A DNA stretch of 44,998 nucleotides from DASRFR01 sp035651455 (GCA_035651455.1 DASRFR010000036.1:1-44998); one strand, 5' to 3'; counted from the stretch's first letter, positions 8,421-19,555 are shown. A program made the numbers and translations. The notes: generated from the letters alone by a model not told the origin.

Positions 8421-11400
8421 TTGTTGTAGGGGATTGGAGCATTCTTAGCCCAGCAGTTTTTAAAGCTCTCATAGCCATCTCTCACGGCATCCCACGCTGC
8501 TTTGTAAGTGATAGCCTTTCCGACAGTTTTGTATGCCACGCCGCGACCAGCCCTCCCCAGAAGTCGCCCGATAAAGGCCCTTGCAGCAGGTCCCTTAAGA
8601 ATCTTGCCGATATCGTCCTTGACTTGGTCCCAGGTGTAGAGGTCCAGGTCGGTGATCCCAACGGCGGCGAGACCGGCCTCCGCGGCGCAGGATTCCGCTA
8701 TGTCTCCAGAATCGCAGTGATACCCGAAACCGCAGTAGTCATCGCTGTTTAGCGCCCGATCCAGAGTCCATGCTTGGTCCGTCAGACTTCCCAGCGTCGG
8801 CACGCCGAAGAACGAATAGTCTCCCGAAAGCACTTGGCTCAGCACCGTTAATGGATCGGGACCGATCGGAAACCCGCTCGAATTTTCTCCAGGCAAAATG
8901 TCTAGACTATGACCCCCTCGTTCAAAAGGATCGGCATTGAAGGGAACGAAAAATCCAAAAGGATCAAAGACGACGCCCCCGTCGAAGCCGAGATCGATGC
9001 AGTTCCATTGGTTCTCGCATCCGTCAATGTACAGCCCGTTGGGATCAATCGCATTCAAAGGATTGTTTTGTACATACGCGTATCGGTTCCAGCTCTGGGG
9101 GTTGTCAGGACTCGCGACACTCGACCCCGCTGGATCAGGTGACAGCCAACGCCCCTGCACCGGACTATACTCGCGGAATGGAAAGTCGAAGTAGCCCGCT
9201 ATCGTGTCCTGTTGCTGCCCAGTAAAATTGTAATCGGTTGTCCCGGAATCCTTGTAGTTCTCTCCATACGGCGCATACGACACATCGAAATACTTCGTTC
9301 GACTTTGTGTCGTTGCCAGCCGCGAACTGCCCAGCCAATCCGAATGACGCCAATAGATGGGGCCGGTGGTTCCAGGTGCGTAGACCGCCGTCGCTCCTCC
9401 GGGAAGCGGAACGAACGCCTTGATCAGCGTCTGTCCGTTCATTAGAGCCATCTTGTCACCACCCGGGCCGTACACGATCTGCGTATAGACAGACACACGA
9501 TTCTGCTCCACTATTCTACCCAACGCATCGTAGGTAAGCTTTACGGAGGTGGAATCCACGTTCAACATCTTGCCTTCGGCGTCCCAAGTGTATGCATGGA
9601 CGGTGTCACTCGTCATGTTTCCGTTGTTGTCGTAAGTAGGAACAAGGGTTCCAATCTGCGTTAGCCAATTTTTCGAGTTCGTGCCGGTGGAATAGGTTCC
9701 TTGAAACGAAGTACCGGTGCTCCCGGTCGGTACGGTCTTGAGGATATTCCCATACGGATCGTACCCGAACTGCTGATTCCAGATGCTGGTGCCGCAATTT
9801 GAGGTCGAAAGCCTCGCGAGGTCATCGTAGGTGAATGAACACGTTTGCGAATTGGCACTGTTCACCTGATCGGTGATGCCCAACGAAGCGAGCGTCCCAT
9901 CGCTGTTCCATCCCAAGGCCCCAGTCACCGTCGCTGAACCGCCCATGTGGAACGTGTACTTGGTCATCCTACCTGTATTCGTATCGTACTGAAGATCGTC
10001 GAAGTCGCTTGAACCGAAGGTAACATTCGTCAACGAGCCAATCGGCTGCCCAGCAGTATTGCTAACTGTGTAGTTCACCCCTGTGACAGGATTAGGTCCA
10101 TTGCCCGTGGGCACCGTCACCTTCGTGACTCGTCCCTCTCCATCCAACCCGGAACCGTCGCTGGCGCCGTAATACAGGGTGGGAAGTCCCGAAATATTAC
10201 TGCTCAAGACATCTGTAACCCCATGTGGCCAATAGCTGGCCGAGACGTGGTAATACGTGCTGCCTGAGTGTGGAGTGGACTGATAAACGTCGGTAACTTG
10301 CCCGGCCGCCGAGTAGCTAAAGCCGAGATCCGTCAGTTTAGCAGCCGTGCAATTTGTTGCGGTTGTATAAGCCTCGGCTAGGCGAGACTTGGTATTTGCC
10401 ATAGTCTGTCCGGCAACTGTCGCGGAGTCGTATACGAAGCAACGCGCCACAGTATTGGCCGCATAGCTCCCGCTAGGGTGCGTCACGTTCGTCAGTCGGT
10501 GCATCTTGTCATAGGCGTAGCAGGTCACATTCCCAACCGCGTCAGTTCGCTTCACCAGATCACCTTTATACGTTCCGCAGGTCGTATCCGTGTCGTAGAC
10601 ATACGAGCTGGTAAGATTATTGGTCTCGGGGTTCTTCTCTGACGTGATGCGGCCCAACGGGTCATACGTGAAAACCCGGTTCTGATTATTCGTGGTGGAC
10701 TGGGCATTCTGGCTAACGTTAGTCAAGGCGCCTAGGTGGTCGTAACTGTACTTCGTCCAATATCCGGTTGCTGAGTTGACCTGGTTGCACGTTCCGTTTC
10801 CGGCTCCCGTGGTTACCTCGCAAACGGAAGAGAGCCTACCCAACGCGTCGTACTCCATTTTGCGAACCTTGTTGGAAGTCGGCGAGGTCAAGGTCTGAAC
10901 GACATCATTATTGGTGTATGACCACCCGATGGTTCCCCCTCCAGCATCTTGAGTTTGCGTAGATCGTCCTGCACCATCAAAGGTTGTAGTTGTCAACAGG
11001 GGACTTGTCGGCCCTTGTGATGCGCTTCCAACATAAGGCATGCTGACCTGAGACAGTCTGCCAACAGGGTCATAGAGACGCTCGACAGAATCATAACTCG
11101 TACTGCTCGGGGACTGTTTTCGTTGTGAATATTGAAGTCGACCAAGGTCGTCGAGCACTGATAAAAAATCCACTGTGGACGATGAGCCGTTGAACGTCAG
11201 GGCACTCTCCACCGTGGTTGGCGTGTAAGAAACGGAGGTCGAATTACCGTTGAAATCTCTGATGGCGGTCGGACGCCAGTAGTCTGCGTCCCAAGACGTG
11301 ATCTGTTGATAATTTGAGTTTTCGTCAGTGAGCTTTGTCTGCACTCCGCCATTACAGTCCCACGCCATGGATCGAGAAAGGCCCGAAATGGGCAGCGTGA

Positions 11401-13210
11401 CCATGGTTGGAAATGCACCATTGCAGGATTTAGAGGGAGAACCAGTCAAATCGTAGGTGTAAGTAGTGGTCGCACTAGGCGCGTTTACGTCAACGGATGT
11501 TTTGAGGACCCCGGTATCATAGTAGGTGAAGGTTCGCGTCAGCGTACCGGTGGTACCGACGGCGTAGTTTACAGTAGTCAGATTTCCTCTACAGGGCGCT
11601 GTACAGCCAGGGTTCGTGTGCTGAGTTGTAACACCGCTGGTCCCTAGGGCGCTCTCATCGTAGGCATACTGTGTGGTCACGAACGCAGAGCCACCGTTAC
11701 TGACGGTGACGCGCCACGGCAGGTTGGCAATCCCCGGCCATCCCGAATAATAGCCGACTGTTGTCTTCCGGATAATCGAACCTGCTGCTCCGGCACCGTA
11801 ATCGTAGTCGTCAGACTCCGTCACCAAACCGTTGCCTTCGTAAGTAGTGTCTCGTTCGGACACTCGCCCGGTTAGATCTGGGAGGGCTGTGAATCGCGTA
11901 ACACGGGTGATTTGCGCCGTCGTTTGCTGGTTCCAACAGTTAGCAGGAGTCGCAATCGACACTCCGTTGTAACAGGTGATCACGGTGCTGATTGGAGTTC
12001 CCGTACCTGTCCCGTTATTCCATACTCTACGCTGAGTCTCGTAGAAATTCGTCGAGTTTGCATCCTGTTCGAAATTGTAAACGGTGATGTAACGCGTGGG
12101 GGTGGGGTCAGAGATAATCGTCTTCCAAAAGCTTCCACTCAGGAATTGACGCTGGTATATCCAGAGGTTTCCTACCTCGCCGGTTGTCACGGTCCGCGCG
12201 ATGGTCATTGCAGAGCCGTCGGTACAGCTTATGCCATTGGTGCCACCGCTGTAGGTATAGGAGATCGACCCGCCGGTCGGCAACGTGATTTTCGCGATTC
12301 GGCCTGTAACGAAACTGGTCGATGGAATCTGCTCATAGGAAAAGATGTATGATGTGCCGTCCGGTAATTTGATACTGTCTATCAGCGAGGCATTGTTCGT
12401 AGCTCCGCTTTATTTGTATTCCGAAATCCCGCTACACCCAAAATTGGTTTTTACACTATGCGTGCCGTAGAAGACTTTGATTTGCGACGTGCTGCCGGAT
12501 GGGTTTTTCACATTGTAGGTGTAGGTAGGCGGCGATCCGGCGACGGACCAAGACAGTGCCTGCGTTCCCAGAGTGTCGGTAATGGTTGTTCCATTTGTGG
12601 TTATAAAGTTTCCGTTACGGTCGGTAACCGTCCCATTACCCGTAGGTACATTTACCGGAGGAGTGAATTTCGTGCCATCTCGCGTTGTTACATAGTTCAC
12701 CGCACCTAATCCAACCGACATGACGTAACCGGATCCGTCTTTAGCGGTAGCCGTTGCAGTATCCAGCCATCCACAGATGTCTCCCACTGACAGTCCGATG
12801 AATGGGTGACTGGTACCTGACGCGTCTACATATGCTTTATAAGTGTACGAGGTCCCATATTCTACGACTCCATCTACGGTACATTGAATCGTTCGGCTGG
12901 TCATTACCGCATAACCTGAGGAAGCGTCGGTCTGCATACGCCAACCCCAAGTCGCATCGGGGACCCAAGCTCCTCCGGTGGGAGTCCATATCGAATTGTC
13001 GAACGACAGGTCAAAATTGAAGGGGAGCCCTCGTCCGGCCTTGTGCACAACGGGCACAGAGAAGTGCACGTTCAGATTACCAAGGTTGATGACATCGAAT
13101 GGTCCGCCGCCGAAGCTACCAAAGGGTGGGGTACCCGTTGTGACCTGCGCAAACACACTACCCACGACGAGGACAAACAGAAGAGCGCAAAGAGTTTGGC
13201 GTAGATTCAC
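8417..13210 (-). pseudogene. Secreted RHS/YD-repeat gene, copy A, with one in-frame stop
   Basis: The frame encodes 1597 codons from a GTG at 13210 (GAGGAG six bases upstream). The signal peptide ends GSVFAQ, followed by the same N-terminal block as the paralogue (QVTTGTPPF, INLGNLNVHFSVP), YD repeats (FTYDPLGRIT, YSYDHLGALT) and an RHS core (GRWLSPDPAG, WNRYAYVQNNPL, DPNGL). At codon 267 (12410-12412) a TAA follows CSGISEYK; reading continues in the same frame with SGATNNASLIDSI, which aligns with the paralogue, so there is no frameshift. The C-terminal ~204 residues differ from the paralogue and end NAPIPYNK. Unless the stop is read through or is a sequencing error, the product is a 266-residue secreted fragment. 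Confidence 0.85.
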
Positions 13211-13220
13211 GATTGTCTCC

Positions 13221-14012
13221 TCACTGAATCGCAAAGAGTACGTCGGACAAACCTGTGTTGGGCGAGACCCCCGCCACTGTCAAATCGAGCAGAAGGCTGC
13301 CATTCAGGTATTTCTGAATTCGAAGGGGGACTTGAATGCCGCTAATGGACTGATAGTTCGAGAAATCAATTTCGACCGGTATGGAGGTCAGAGCATCATC
13401 ATCGGGATGCGCCTTCGTCACGACAGCCACTGGTAATAGCGCGGCTGCGTCGAGGTAAAAGTCGGTAGAGCTCGCCTTTTGGGCCAAGCTAATAACGTCA
13501 GAGTTTGCGCCGGTTACGTAGAAATAGGCAGTGAGGTGCTGCACCGACACTCCATTGCGCATTTCTGTACCCACGTACGCAAACACAGCATTTGGATTGG
13601 TCGGTACGCTCAGAGAAGACAATACTGGGAAGAACCACGCAGGATCTGTCCAGCAGTTATGCCATGCCCAACGTGTGATTGTTCCATCGGTGGCGATGTG
13701 TTCCCCTTGCTGAGAACCGACGTTATTTTGGATATCCGTGTACGATCCACCACTCAGGGCCAGATCGACACGTCCCTCCGCGTATCCCTTGGCACGGAGC
13801 GTGAACGTTCCGTTCTCGACGTCAGAACCAGCAACGTAACTCACGTCGCCCGTCAGCGTGACATCGCTAACTGCATTCCCGCCGGTAAGCGCCGCAATCG
13901 ACTGTGCAGCAAAACTGAGCGCCTGTGGGTCACTGGGGGGTTGAGTTTGCGCCAGAACACTCTCACTGTTAAATGAGACGAGGAACATGATTGTAGAAAT
14001 CCAGAGGCGCAT
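13221..14012 (-). CDS. Exported protein of unknown function, copy A
   Basis: This 263-residue protein has a signal peptide ending near SVLAQ. The start at 14012 has AGGAGG four bases upstream of the ATG; the frame is open further up but without coding character. It is the paralogue of 5476-6282, sharing SDPQAL, HNCW, FYLDAAALLPVA, HPDDDA, IPVEIDF and the final GLSDVLFAIQ. Its stop lies 10 bases before the RHS start, so the two genes are surely one operon. The conserved ending and constant RHS pairing argue for a shared function, but no family was recognised. Confidence 0.85.
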   Translation of the reverse strand: MRLWISTIMFLVSFNSESVLAQTQPPSDPQALSFAAQSIAALTGGNAVSDVTLTGDVSYVAGSDVENGTFTLRAKGYAEGRVDLALSGGSYTDIQNNVGSQQGEHIATDGTITRWAWHNCWTDPAWFFPVLSSLSVPTNPNAVFAYVGTEMRNGVSVQHLTAYFYVTGANSDVISLAQKASSTDFYLDAAALLPVAVVTKAHPDDDALTSIPVEIDFSNYQSISGIQVPLRIQKYLNGSLLLDLTVAGVSPNTGLSDVLFAIQ

Positions 14013-14283
14013 TTTTCCTCCTGCAGTGCGAGCGGTTGCCTGTTGCCTCACAGTTGCGTGTGAAGCAGGTGAGATCGCCTCATTTTTGAGGGAAGCGACG
14101 AGAAGTACGGCGTCCCAGCAACTCATTCCGGGTCTTCTCACCGATGAGTAACGGAGCAGGATAGAAGTGCGTCCTGAATGCGTCAGTGACAGATGAAGTT
14201 TTCTTACAAAAGCAGACAACTCCCATTTCCAAAGCGGGAAGGTTATCTCAGGAGTCGACAAGACGAAACATCGTAAGGATGGA

Positions 14284-14303
14284 TTGTGCAACGTGTTGCA
14301 CAA
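14284..14303. promoter_or_regulatory. 20-bp operator-like palindrome
   Basis: TTGTGCAACGTGTTGCACAA has 9-base arms separated by GT, a perfect dyad. It lies 270 bases upstream of the exported-protein/RHS operon and 140 bases after the pilin stop, in a gene-free interval (14013-14442). The shape suits a dimeric regulator or an upstream activator site; I could not see a sigma-54 promoter nearby. No matching copy was found upstream of the other cassette. Confidence 0.5.
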
Positions 14304-14442
14304 AGGCTGGACTTTAACAACTTACCGTCACCCGACTCGCACGACTGGAGTGCATGTGGACAGGCCCTTCAAGCCCCGTCCGCCATGGTCTTACAACAGG
14401 AAAAAGAGGCATCAGTAGAATCAAATAATTTCCAATCCTAGA

Positions 14443-14964
14443 TCACAACGTTGGCAGGCTTTTGCATTGTGCTCTGTCTATCCCTGGAGTCGACTGTTCG
14501 GAAGGAATTCGGAAGTGTACGATCGTGTCTTCCGTCGAGCACAAGTCCCGGATGCCGGTCTGATTGAACACGGAGGCACAACCTGAAACCGTATACTGGA
14601 GCACCCGCCCAGAGTCGGAATCACCTGGTAATATCGAAAAATAATAACCACTTTTTGCCTGAGCTGGTGTGGTTGCACTTGCGAGCGTGTTCTCGACTAG
14701 ACACGCGGCGTCTGGCGTCGGCACTTTGCAGGTGTCGCCATTCGAACCGAGTTTAGCGAGCGAGCTAGCGTACCCCAGGTGCGGATAGGAATATTCATAC
14801 ATCAATTGCGCTGTGTTGATGGCCCGGACCGAGCCTACGGCCGATGCCTCGTTTGCAGACATGCGGGCTCGTAATAGGTTGGGAATTGCCATGGACACTA
14901 TGATGATGATCATGGCGACTACAATGAGTAGCTCGATTAGAGAAAAACCGTGGTCTTTTCTCAT
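14443..14964 (-). CDS. Type IV prepilin-like protein
   Basis: This 173-residue protein begins MRKDHG/FSLIELLIVVAMI, the class III signal with cleavage expected between Gly6 and Phe7 by prepilin peptidase, followed by the hydrophobic assembly helix (about residues 7-30). RARMSANEASAVGSVRAINTA continues the pilin alpha helix. The globular part has Cys pairs (DTCKVPTPDAACL, SGCASV...RDLC, ending AQCKSLPTL). AGGAG lies eight bases upstream of the chosen ATG; an upstream in-frame ATG at 14988 lacks this support. No other pilus genes are nearby, so it would depend on machinery elsewhere. It heads the RHS cassette, and a truncated copy occupies the same slot in the other cassette. Confidence 0.9.
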   Translation of the reverse strand: MRKDHGFSLIELLIVVAMIIIIVSMAIPNLLRARMSANEASAVGSVRAINTAQLMYEYSYPHLGYASSLAKLGSNGDTCKVPTPDAACLVENTLASATTPAQAKSGYYFSILPGDSDSGRVLQYTVSGCASVFNQTGIRDLCSTEDTIVHFRIPSEQSTPGIDRAQCKSLPTL

Positions 14965-15012
14965 ATGCCATCTCCTATGCAATTTCACAGCTCAGGCCCG
15001 TAGACGAGAACA

Positions 15013-15041
15013 ATTATCTGCAACAATGGGATGATTGAGAA
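15013..15041 (-). promoter_or_regulatory. Candidate sigma-70-type promoter for the pilin gene
   Basis: On the minus strand TTCTCA (15041-15036), a 17-base spacer and GATAAT (15018-15013) lie about 50 bases before the pilin start. The -10 matches five of six and the -35 four of six consensus bases, so support is moderate. Confidence 0.4.
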
Positions 15042-15396
15042 GAATACACAGGCAGTGCTGCTCGTTTTTTGGCAACCGACGTCCTAAAATAGGAACACGC
15101 TTGCAGACTCAGCACGCCGCGTCCTCCTCTGAACTCTGCAGTATCAGATCGCGAATTGGCGGAAGTGCGAGGACAATCTACAAGCCTCCCACTCAGGCCG
15201 AAGTAGGTAACGGGTTTCGCAAGTCTTAGGGCACAGAAGGCTCTTTGGACTTTGAGAAGCATCTGTTCCATCCCCATGGCAAGATGTGGAATGGAGAATG
15301 CGGTTCCATTCAGGCATGTCGGAAACAACGATAAAGCATTGATGTGGTGAAAGATGGCAGCGCTTTGTCATGAGGCTTTGAGTTATGAAGGAATTC

Positions 15397-15504
15397 CGAA
15401 AATGCCTGCCCGACGTTCGGAGGTCACTTTTTCGGGTTGAGTAAACGTGCGGAGGCAGGTATAGGTGTTCTTGCAGGAGGCTTTGAGTTGTGAACCCAAA
15501 GCGG
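15397..15504 (+). repeat. Dispersed noncoding repeat, copy A
   Basis: This is the same element as 7080-7189: AATGCCTGCCC, ACTTTTTCGGG, GGAGGCAGGT, then the hairpin CTTTGAGTT-GTG-AACCCAAAG (one imperfect pair) and GCGGAGC. It lies upstream of the intact pilin and points away from it, as copy B does relative to its pilin fragment. Confidence 0.6.
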
Positions 15505-15742
15505 AGCGATTAACTGCCCGTGGTCCGCGGCTTATTTTCCTGTCTCTCCTGAGCCAAGAGTGACGGATCAATGATTGAATAGAAGATCTAAGATTAACGC
15601 TAAGAGATCTGCTAACGTTCATGCACGCAAGGTCGGGCCATCACAACCGACCGCAGCCAAGTCATATGACCGGTCTGAACAACTCCAAGAGGCACGCTCT
15701 GATCAGCTCAACATTTGGGCCACCGTGCACGTTGGATGCGAA

Positions 15743-18700
15743 TTATCTCTGGGGTCCGGAGGGGCGAAGTAAAGGCGGCCTCGCAAGCTTGGTCAGAGGC
15801 TCGAACCTCGCCTTCCACCGACTGTTCCCCGGTTGAGGCTGAATACTTAGCATTTTCTTGGACCGGGCGTTAAGGGAACCGATCGGAGCAGGGTTCTGCA
15901 ATGCAAGGGGAGGAAAGTAGGTATTGATCGCGTCGAACGGTTCCGACACATCTGCCTCTGCAACAGAATTGATTCCGCCGAGCAAACCCCCGACAAATAA
16001 ATCTGTCCCTTGCAATGCGAAGCTGTAAACGCCTGCAAGAACTCCTGAACTGTAGGCGTACACCGACATGAGTCGGGGTGCCGAGGGATTCGTCACATCG
16101 AATCCAAAGACCAATCCATCGTCATTCAGCGTTCCAACATAGGCAATGCCGTTAACGACAGCGATGGAAAGACCTTCGCAGGCTGGAGCGAAAGCCAAGA
16201 AAGGTTCGTATCGGTTGAGCGTGGTCTTGGACAGAAGAATCGGGTTTGCTGGATTGCTTACGCCGAGTATGGCTAATCCATCCACATCCGCGGCGACAAA
16301 CGCTGTATTTCCCTGAACGGTCACGTCATCGGCCTGAGCCAGACCCGCGTACTGCGACACCAGAACAGGTGCAGTCGGGACTGTGATGTCATAGATGAGC
16401 AGGCCAGCAAAGTTAGTCGCAACAAAAAGATGATTCCCGGATACCCGGAGACGCAGGGGCAGATCAGGCAGGCTGAGAGTACTGGATACTGTTGGTAGGG
16501 CGGGATTCGAAATATTGAGCACGGCAAGAGTATTGTTGAACGTCCCCGCATAAAGAGTATTGTTCGAGCGTGCAAGGCTAACTGTGGGCACAGACAGGCT
16601 CGTGATCAAAGAAGGTGCGGTGGGGCTGCTGATATCGAGCACCTGGAGGGTCTTGGTCAGTCCAAGGTATAGATAATTACCCGAGGATTGTGTGGCTAGG
16701 GCTTGATCGTTCTGATCAGCATACTGCCCGACTCGCGTGGCCGGACTGGTGCTGGTGTCGTATACGTTCAGGAAGGCTCCAAAGTCCGTCGCAGCGGCGG
16801 CGTAAAGGTAGGGTGGTTGTAGCAGCATGTCGAGTGTGGCGCTAGAATAGGCGCCGCCGCCGTAGAGACTGGCTTTAGGGATCGGACCTCCCGGCTTTGA
16901 CGCATCGAATACGGCAGCACCACCTCCGTCCAACTCGCAGCCGTAGAAGTAATTTCCTACAAGAGCGCCCCAGCCACAGCCTTGGCTCACTCCATCGAAC
17001 AAAATTGTCGTGATTTTCGGAAATTGAGGATTACTGAAATCTAATTCCTCCCAACCCTGTTGGCTGGTAAGAGCCACCAACTGGTTTCCGGACAGTTGAA
17101 GGGCGTTGATACCGTCGATATGGCTTTGAAGCTGAGGCAACTGGGAAGAAATGTCATAAACATCCATACCACCGAGAGCCCCAAATAACCAGTTGCCCGA
17201 GTTGTAAAAATTAAGGCTTCGCCCGCTCGTTGTCCCCAGCAGGTTAGGCGGCGAGGTCGTTAGGTCGTACGTTAGAAGCTCGCCGGTTGATCCGTCGTTC
17301 TCGATTGTTGACATGAACAATCGACTGCCCACTGCGATTGAGGCATCGGGCACGAACTTGCCCGCGTTCAAAGGTAGAGGTACGAGAAGGTCATTCAATG
17401 CGATTGACCCCCCAGTCAGGTCATATAACCTGTCTTCCACGAAGCCCGACGGAGCAATTCCAGATAGAGGAATCAGAGTGAGAACGCCTCGGTTTTGCTG
17501 CATATCCCACCACTGAGGCACTTGCGACTGCGCGACGAACACCGGGACGCCGCTGCTGATCGAGTAGAGCGTAATAGTATTGGGAAAACCTGGCACGGCG
17601 ATATCGGTATTGGCCCAGGAGTACAGGTATTGACCGAACTGATCCAATGCTCCACTCGAATTCGACTCCACAGCGGTGAGCCACGTCGGTTGAGTGGGGT
17701 CGGTTATATCAAAGACATCGATCCAGAAATAGCTATCGTTGAAGTAGCCCAGATGATTGCTTGTATTCGCATACAGTCGATTGCCGTTGATCGTCATACC
17801 TACAATGAACCGACCAATCTGATTCGGATCGTGCTGGTCGGAGTATTCGTAGGTTCGGTTGATCAGACCAGGAAAGAGTCCAGTCACACCGACCGAGGTT
17901 TGCTCGGTAATGCCGGACGAAGTCGCTGAAATCAACGCCGACCCACCGTCCTGCAATTGCGACCCAGCCTGGTAGAGGCCGAGAGAGTTGACGGATCCGC
18001 CGCCAGCCAGAAGGTTCCAGGATGCTCCGATCCCGCTTCCTGCCATTTCCGCGGAGAGCTGAATTGATTGTCCATCACCGACCAGCGGAACGTTCGGCAG
18101 AATGCGAAACGGATGGACACCTAGAATGTAAGCGTCACACGACTGCGTGCCGGTGATACAGGCGGTGATGTGAGTGAACGCATCCGCGTTCACGACACTC
18201 GGCGCGGTGTACGTGGCTGCTGCGAAGCTCCCCAAGTCAGCTGAGAACGTGACGCTTTGCGGAGTAGAGTCGCCGAGAAGCGCGTAACTGAACGTCACCG
18301 ACTCTCCGGCAGCGACATCATTGGTTGGAGCATGGATTCTAAGGCGCGCAAGCCGCTGGAACTGCAGAGTATTGCTTTGCACGGCCGTCAAGCCTGGCTG
18401 CTGTGCAACGACGTAAAAGGGACCGGTTACCGATCCCTGCGGAACGATCAGCAGAACCGAAGTGCCCGCGCCACTCACAGGAACTGTCGAAATCGTCCCA
18501 TTGGAAGCGTTCGTGAAAACGCCAGTGACGAGACCGTTCAAATTCGTGCCGGTGATAGTGATGGAATCTCCCGCGGTGGCCGGCTGTGGTGAAATAGTGG
18601 AGAGTGCCGGGAGTGCGATGCTCGGTATGAGCGAGATACTGGCCAGGGATACAATTGAACTGGACAACACGCTGGCGGCTTGCACAGAAATCGCGGTGTT

Positions 18701-19300
18701 TGTTGCTTGCGATGGCGCGGAGTAAAGACCGGTGGCCGAAATGGTTCCAACCGCCGAATTTCCTCCAGCGACTCCATTCACCATCCAAATGACGGAGTTG
18801 GTCGTTGCGCCTGTAACAGTGGCGGTGAATTGCTGAGTGCCGGTTAAGTAAAGAGTAGCCTGAGAGGGTAAAACCTGAATGCCAATGACCTGTGAAGTGG
18901 TGTTCCCGGATTTGGTGGTGTCGCCACTTGCCACGGCGGAAATAGAAACCGGATTCGTGCTTGGAATTTGGTTGGGCGCACAGTAGTTACCGTTTCCGCT
19001 GATTGTTCCGTCCGCCGCGGAGCCTCCGGCGGCGCCGTTCACTGACCAGGTCACCGATGTATTGAAAGTGCCGTTACCGTGCACCGTCGCTGTGAAGACC
19101 TGGCATTGACCTGTCTGAGTGTAGGCCGGCCCCACAACCGATACCGAGGTTATGCTGGGCGTGCCCGGAGGAGCCGATGCGGAAGAACCGCCACCGCAAG
19201 CCAGATATAAGCTTAAACATGACAGGATCGCGGCAAATGAAATGAGCCTGAGAAGATCAGCGGGCCAGTTTGACGCTGGACTTGCCAGAGACTTTTTCAT
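15743..19300 (-). CDS. LVIVD-repeat lipoprotein with Ig-like and IPT/TIG domains
   Basis: This 1185-residue protein starts MKKSLASP, with a hydrophobic segment and a lipobox LYLAC followed by GGGSS, so it should be a lipoprotein on the outer or periplasmic face. Two Ig-like domains follow (about residues 50-230; TWSVNGAAGG and IWMVNGVAGG), then an IPT/TIG domain (STISPQPATAGDSITITG, about 235-330). The C-terminal half is a beta-propeller-like series of LVIVD-type repeats such as LQVLDISSPTAPSL, LAVLNISNPALPTV and LLIYDITVPTAPVL. The frame is open 21 codons further up, but the lysine-rich start fits a signal sequence better. It is divergent from the FG-GAP gene across ~295 bases. A cell-surface or adhesive role is inferred; no enzyme motif was seen. 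Confidence 0.85.
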   Translation of the reverse strand: MKKSLASPASNWPADLLRLISFAAILSCLSLYLACGGGSSASAPPGTPSITSVSVVGPAYTQTGQCQVFTATVHGNGTFNTSVTWSVNGAAGGSAADGTISGNGNYCAPNQIPSTNPVSISAVASGDTTKSGNTTSQVIGIQVLPSQATLYLTGTQQFTATVTGATTNSVIWMVNGVAGGNSAVGTISATGLYSAPSQATNTAISVQAASVLSSSIVSLASISLIPSIALPALSTISPQPATAGDSITITGTNLNGLVTGVFTNASNGTISTVPVSGAGTSVLLIVPQGSVTGPFYVVAQQPGLTAVQSNTLQFQRLARLRIHAPTNDVAAGESVTFSYALLGDSTPQSVTFSADLGSFAAATYTAPSVVNADAFTHITACITGTQSCDAYILGVHPFRILPNVPLVGDGQSIQLSAEMAGSGIGASWNLLAGGGSVNSLGLYQAGSQLQDGGSALISATSSGITEQTSVGVTGLFPGLINRTYEYSDQHDPNQIGRFIVGMTINGNRLYANTSNHLGYFNDSYFWIDVFDITDPTQPTWLTAVESNSSGALDQFGQYLYSWANTDIAVPGFPNTITLYSISSGVPVFVAQSQVPQWWDMQQNRGVLTLIPLSGIAPSGFVEDRLYDLTGGSIALNDLLVPLPLNAGKFVPDASIAVGSRLFMSTIENDGSTGELLTYDLTTSPPNLLGTTSGRSLNFYNSGNWLFGALGGMDVYDISSQLPQLQSHIDGINALQLSGNQLVALTSQQGWEELDFSNPQFPKITTILFDGVSQGCGWGALVGNYFYGCELDGGGAAVFDASKPGGPIPKASLYGGGAYSSATLDMLLQPPYLYAAAATDFGAFLNVYDTSTSPATRVGQYADQNDQALATQSSGNYLYLGLTKTLQVLDISSPTAPSLITSLSVPTVSLARSNNTLYAGTFNNTLAVLNISNPALPTVSSTLSLPDLPLRLRVSGNHLFVATNFAGLLIYDITVPTAPVLVSQYAGLAQADDVTVQGNTAFVAADVDGLAILGVSNPANPILLSKTTLNRYEPFLAFAPACEGLSIAVVNGIAYVGTLNDDGLVFGFDVTNPSAPRLMSVYAYSSGVLAGVYSFALQGTDLFVGGLLGGINSVAEADVSEPFDAINTYFPPLALQNPAPIGSLNARSKKMLSIQPQPGNSRWKARFEPLTKLARPPLLRPSGPQR

Positions 19301-19527
19301 AGAAATAATTGAGGAAGGATTTCGCTTCCAGCATAGGACAACAATCCGCAAGCAAACACACAACTCTTACCACAAAAAGAAACAATTACCAACAGCTTCG
19401 TGCTTTCGGTAGTCAGCCGCTTACCAAACCGGCACAGAAACAGGAATGCCGCAGAAGCGTGGGCACAATGCTAGTACCAATCTGGTCCGTCTCACCGGCG
19501 GGTTGCATGTCCAGGTCCAAAGGCTCC

Positions 19528-19555
19528 TTGACCCGCCAGAGGTATGCCTTACTAT
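19528..19555 (+). promoter_or_regulatory. Candidate sigma-70-type promoter for the FG-GAP gene
   Basis: TTGACC (19528-19533) and TACTAT (19550-19555) are separated by 16 bases. The expected start of transcription is near 19562, giving a ~34-base leader with GGGAGGGG at 19583-19590 before the GTG start. The match is good on both boxes. Confidence 0.55.

Larger units (their letters stand above)
14965..15742. other. Noncoding region upstream of the pilin
   Basis: No convincing gene is present. The interval holds a candidate pilin promoter (15013-15041), the dispersed repeat (15397-15504), and a partial second copy of the repeat hairpin start (GAGGCTTTGAGTTATGAA near 15372, against GAGGCTTTGAGTTGTGAA near 15478). 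The remaining bases to 15742 show nothing recognisable. Confidence 0.5.

Noticed and set aside
12283..12412. Frameshift as the cause of the RHS split
   Set aside because: Translation on both sides of the break is in the same frame (SGATNNASLIDSI continues it), so it is a single stop codon.
18637..18660. Left copy of the tRNA-Phe 3' end
   Set aside because: Only a short GGCCAGGGA match inside the LVIVD lipoprotein gene; it does not extend.
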